In this document: one piece after another, positions 5,581-7,218 of the stretch
Layout: each line of letters opens with the position of its first letter
Position numbering within the stretch: position 1 is the first letter of the stretch
Source of the DNA: CAINEC01 sp046303115
GTDB lineage: Bacteria; Bacteroidota; Bacteroidia; AKYH767-A; OLB10
Direction: 5' to 3'
NCBI GenBank assembly: GCA_046303115.1
Contig: JBKCGZ010000095.1
Span: 1-7,218 of the forward strand
DNA length: 7,218 nt
Program-made: the position numbers and the translations under genes
The notes under the pieces: generated by a model
Databases searched by the model: none
Seen by the model: the letters and a program-made list of their open reading frames with translations, nothing else
What the model was told of the DNA's origin: nothing

Positions 5581-5600
5581 CTAATAAATAGAAAATCAAT

Positions 5601-6464
5601 ATGACACATTATAATCCCAAAGACTGGATTACCTTTATTTTTAGATTTCATAAGTCTGATACGTTTAGGACATTAACTCCAATGATGATTTTGATTGGAG
5701 TTTATTCTGGATTGATAGCCTATTTGGAAATTGAGTTTTGGCAACTTTCTGAAAATAGTCACGTGAAAAATTTAACCATCATGCATACCACGGTTGGTTT
5801 TGTATTATCATTGTTGTTGGCATATCGTACAAATACTGCCTATGATCGTTGGTGGGAGGGACGTAAATTATGGGGTTCGCTTGTAAATAACAGTCGTAAT
5901 TTAGCAATTAAGTTAAGTGCATTCTTGAAAGATGAAAGTGATATCACTTATTTCAAAAAGTTAATTCCTGCTTATTCTTCCGTTCTTGCAAATCATTTAA
6001 TGAATGATGAAACAAGTATGACATTATTTGAAGGATTAGATTTGGAGATTGATCACCATAAGCATAAGCCAAATCAGGTAGCTAGCTTGATATTTAAAAA
6101 AGTTAATAATCTATATCATTCAGGTAAAATCACAGGTGAGCAATTTATCATTATTAATGCTGAACTTCAATCATTCACCGATGTATGTGGTGCTTGTGAA
6201 CGAATTAAAAACACGCCAATACCATTCTCTTATAATGCATTTATTAAAAAATTCATTTTCTTTTTTGTTATGACACTTCCATTCGGATTTGTTTTTAATC
6301 TTGGATATTTTGTCATTCCAGTTGTCGTTTTTATATTTTATGTTTTAGCAAGTTTAGAGTTGATCGCAGAGGAAATAGAAGACCCTTTTGGTTATGATAC
6401 GAATGACTTACCTCTGCTTAAGATCGCATCGAATATAAAGAGGCATATAGAGGATATAATGTGA
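5601..6464 (+). CDS. Bestrophin-family ion channel (YneE/UPF0187-like)
   Basis: The 287-residue membrane protein is of normal length for bacterial bestrophins. Family hallmarks are clear: SLLLAYRTNTAYDRWWEGRK (70-89) followed by LWGSLVNNSRNLA (90-102), CERIKNTPIPFSY (199-211), and EEIEDPFGYDTNDLP (257-271). Hydrophobic segments fall at about residues 24-42, 59-76, 217-233 and 235-252. Bacterial bestrophins form pentameric channels in the inner membrane, conducting anions or, in a Klebsiella homologue, monovalent cations; selectivity cannot be read here. The ATG at 5601 lies 20 bases after the stop of the small lipoprotein gene, indicating a shared transcript. No terminator hairpin is visible in the 107 bases after it. 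Confidence 0.93.
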   Translation: MTHYNPKDWITFIFRFHKSDTFRTLTPMMILIGVYSGLIAYLEIEFWQLSENSHVKNLTIMHTTVGFVLSLLLAYRTNTAYDRWWEGRKLWGSLVNNSRNLAIKLSAFLKDESDITYFKKLIPAYSSVLANHLMNDETSMTLFEGLDLEIDHHKHKPNQVASLIFKKVNNLYHSGKITGEQFIIINAELQSFTDVCGACERIKNTPIPFSYNAFIKKFIFFFVMTLPFGFVFNLGYFVIPVVVFIFYVLASLELIAEEIEDPFGYDTNDLPLLKIASNIKRHIEDIM

Positions 6465-6558
6465 TTGATGGTTATTTGATTTTTATAGATATAGTTGTTA
6501 ATTGATGAAACTGAATATTGTGCAGATTAAAATAATTAAAAAATACGGATGTAATAAT

Positions 6559-6566
6559 TAAATTTG
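6559..6566 (+). promoter_or_regulatory. -7 promoter element TAAATTTG before the propeller lipoprotein gene
   Basis: TAAATTTG is an exact TAnnTTTG match ending 5 bases before the ATG at 6572. No TTG is present at the usual -33 distance, where the sequence is mainly A and T, so the site is plausible but incomplete. If used, the transcript would be leaderless or nearly so. Confidence 0.4.
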
Positions 6567-6571
6567 AATTA

Positions 6572-7218
6572 ATGTGTAATTTGTTAAAAATTTTAATTGT
6601 TGTTTTGGTTTTTAGTTCTTGTGAAAAAAACAGGATAATTAAAAAAAACAATATTCCATCTAATCAATCATGTCAGCCATTAGAAGTAACTGTAATTGAG
6701 GATTTGCCAGATAGTATTTCTCCACAAATTGTTCAATTAAATAAGCGAATAGCTCCTAAGCAAGTTTCTTTTGACGAACAGCGTTTTTTAAGTGAAATTG
6801 ATTTTTCGAATGGGGTTTCCCAAGCGAGAAGAGATTCATTGGTAGATAATCGCAAGAATAATATTTTGGGCAAATTAAATATTCAGAATTTTACCACTGA
6901 TGATGGTTTAGCCTTAGATGCAATAGGATGTTCCATGGTTGATAGTAAAGGTAATATTTGGTTTGGAACTTATGGCAGTGGTGTAAGTAAATATAATGGG
7001 AAATCATTTACTAATTTTTCATATAATGAAGGATTGTCAGATAATGTAATATTAAGTATTGTTGAAGATAATATTGGAAACATTTGGTTCGGTACTTTAC
7101 ATGGTCTTTGTTATTACGACGGAAGATCAATTAAAAAAATATTAGACAATAATGTTTTTGATAATTATTCAATTTATAGCTTGTTTAAAGACCGGGTGGG
7201 GAAAATTTGGATTGGAAC
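6572..7218 (+). CDS. Propeller-repeat (Reg_prop) lipoprotein, 5' part of a likely sensor protein
   Basis: An open frame of 215 codons runs off the right edge. The product starts MCNLLKILIVVLVFSSC, a type II-like signal peptide with C17 as the likely lipidated cysteine (Phe at -3 is slightly atypical). A linker of about 90 residues follows, containing EVTVIEDLPDSISPQIV. From about residue 107, repeats of the two-component-regulator propeller type begin: DDGLALDAIGCSMVDSKGNIWFG-type units, with GNIWFGT at 128, GNIWFGT at 169 and GKIWIG at 210, so about 41-42 residues per blade, each with a G(L/V)xxY(N/D)G turn. Such repeats form periplasmic beta-propeller sensor domains in Bacteroidota hybrid kinases and related regulators. 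The output domain lies beyond the window, so whether this is a kinase, another regulator or a stand-alone propeller is open. I chose the ATG at 6572 for the signal peptide and the -7 box just upstream. Confidence 0.85.
   Translation, partial: MCNLLKILIVVLVFSSCEKNRIIKKNNIPSNQSCQPLEVTVIEDLPDSISPQIVQLNKRIAPKQVSFDEQRFLSEIDFSNGVSQARRDSLVDNRKNNILGKLNIQNFTTDDGLALDAIGCSMVDSKGNIWFGTYGSGVSKYNGKSFTNFSYNEGLSDNVILSIVEDNIGNIWFGTLHGLCYYDGRSIKKILDNNVFDNYSIYSLFKDRVGKIWIG

Noticed and set aside
6465..6571. Possible terminator or small RNA between the bestrophin and propeller genes
   Set aside because: I found no stable inverted repeat with a T run; the stretch is low-complexity AT-rich sequence apart from the -7 box.

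Overview
The window looks like a chromosomal segment of an AT-rich member of the Bacteroidota; I cannot fix the order. Evidence for this is the repeated TAnnTTTG promoter element (the -7 box of this phylum), a DUF4199 membrane protein, a cysteine-motif protein of a type typical of the phylum, a YkuD_2-type murein transpeptidase lipoprotein, and a lipoprotein with two-component-regulator propeller repeats. Ribosome binding sites are weak or A-rich throughout, as expected for the phylum.

Layout: everything from 1 to about 2950 is on the minus strand and everything from 3138 onward is on the plus strand, so the window is split by a divergent intergenic region. Minus strand, in transcription order: a small signal recognition particle RNA (2946 to 2850) with its own -7 box; then a tight operon of a DUF4199 membrane protein, a membrane-anchored GT2 (DPM1/GtrB-like) glycosyltransferase and a GT4-type glycosyltransferase; then the first 29 codons of a SIS-domain phosphosugar isomerase, probably GmhA, with its own promoter. 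Plus strand: transaldolase of the small FSA/TalC type; a murein L,D-transpeptidase-like lipoprotein; a weak terminator-like hairpin; a short four-cysteine protein; a 47-codon remnant resembling the start of a DUF1801 protein; an unknown small lipoprotein carrying a seven-G tract; a bestrophin-family channel; and the start of a propeller-repeat lipoprotein that runs off the right edge.

The left half is concerned with sugar and envelope polymers: polyprenyl-phosphate sugar transfer, glycosyl transfer and probably heptose precursor synthesis. Transaldolase belongs to the same sugar-phosphate pool (sedoheptulose 7-phosphate is both a transaldolase substrate and the GmhA substrate). The right half is a looser accessory run of small envelope proteins. 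I saw no mobile element, CRISPR array or tRNA. No stretch over 300 bases lacks a gene. I did not find a clear new multi-gene system. The points most worth following up are the SRP RNA gene, the -7 boxes lying only 5 to 7 bases before three start codons (suggesting leaderless mRNAs), the four-cysteine mini-protein, the G7 tract and the gene remnant.
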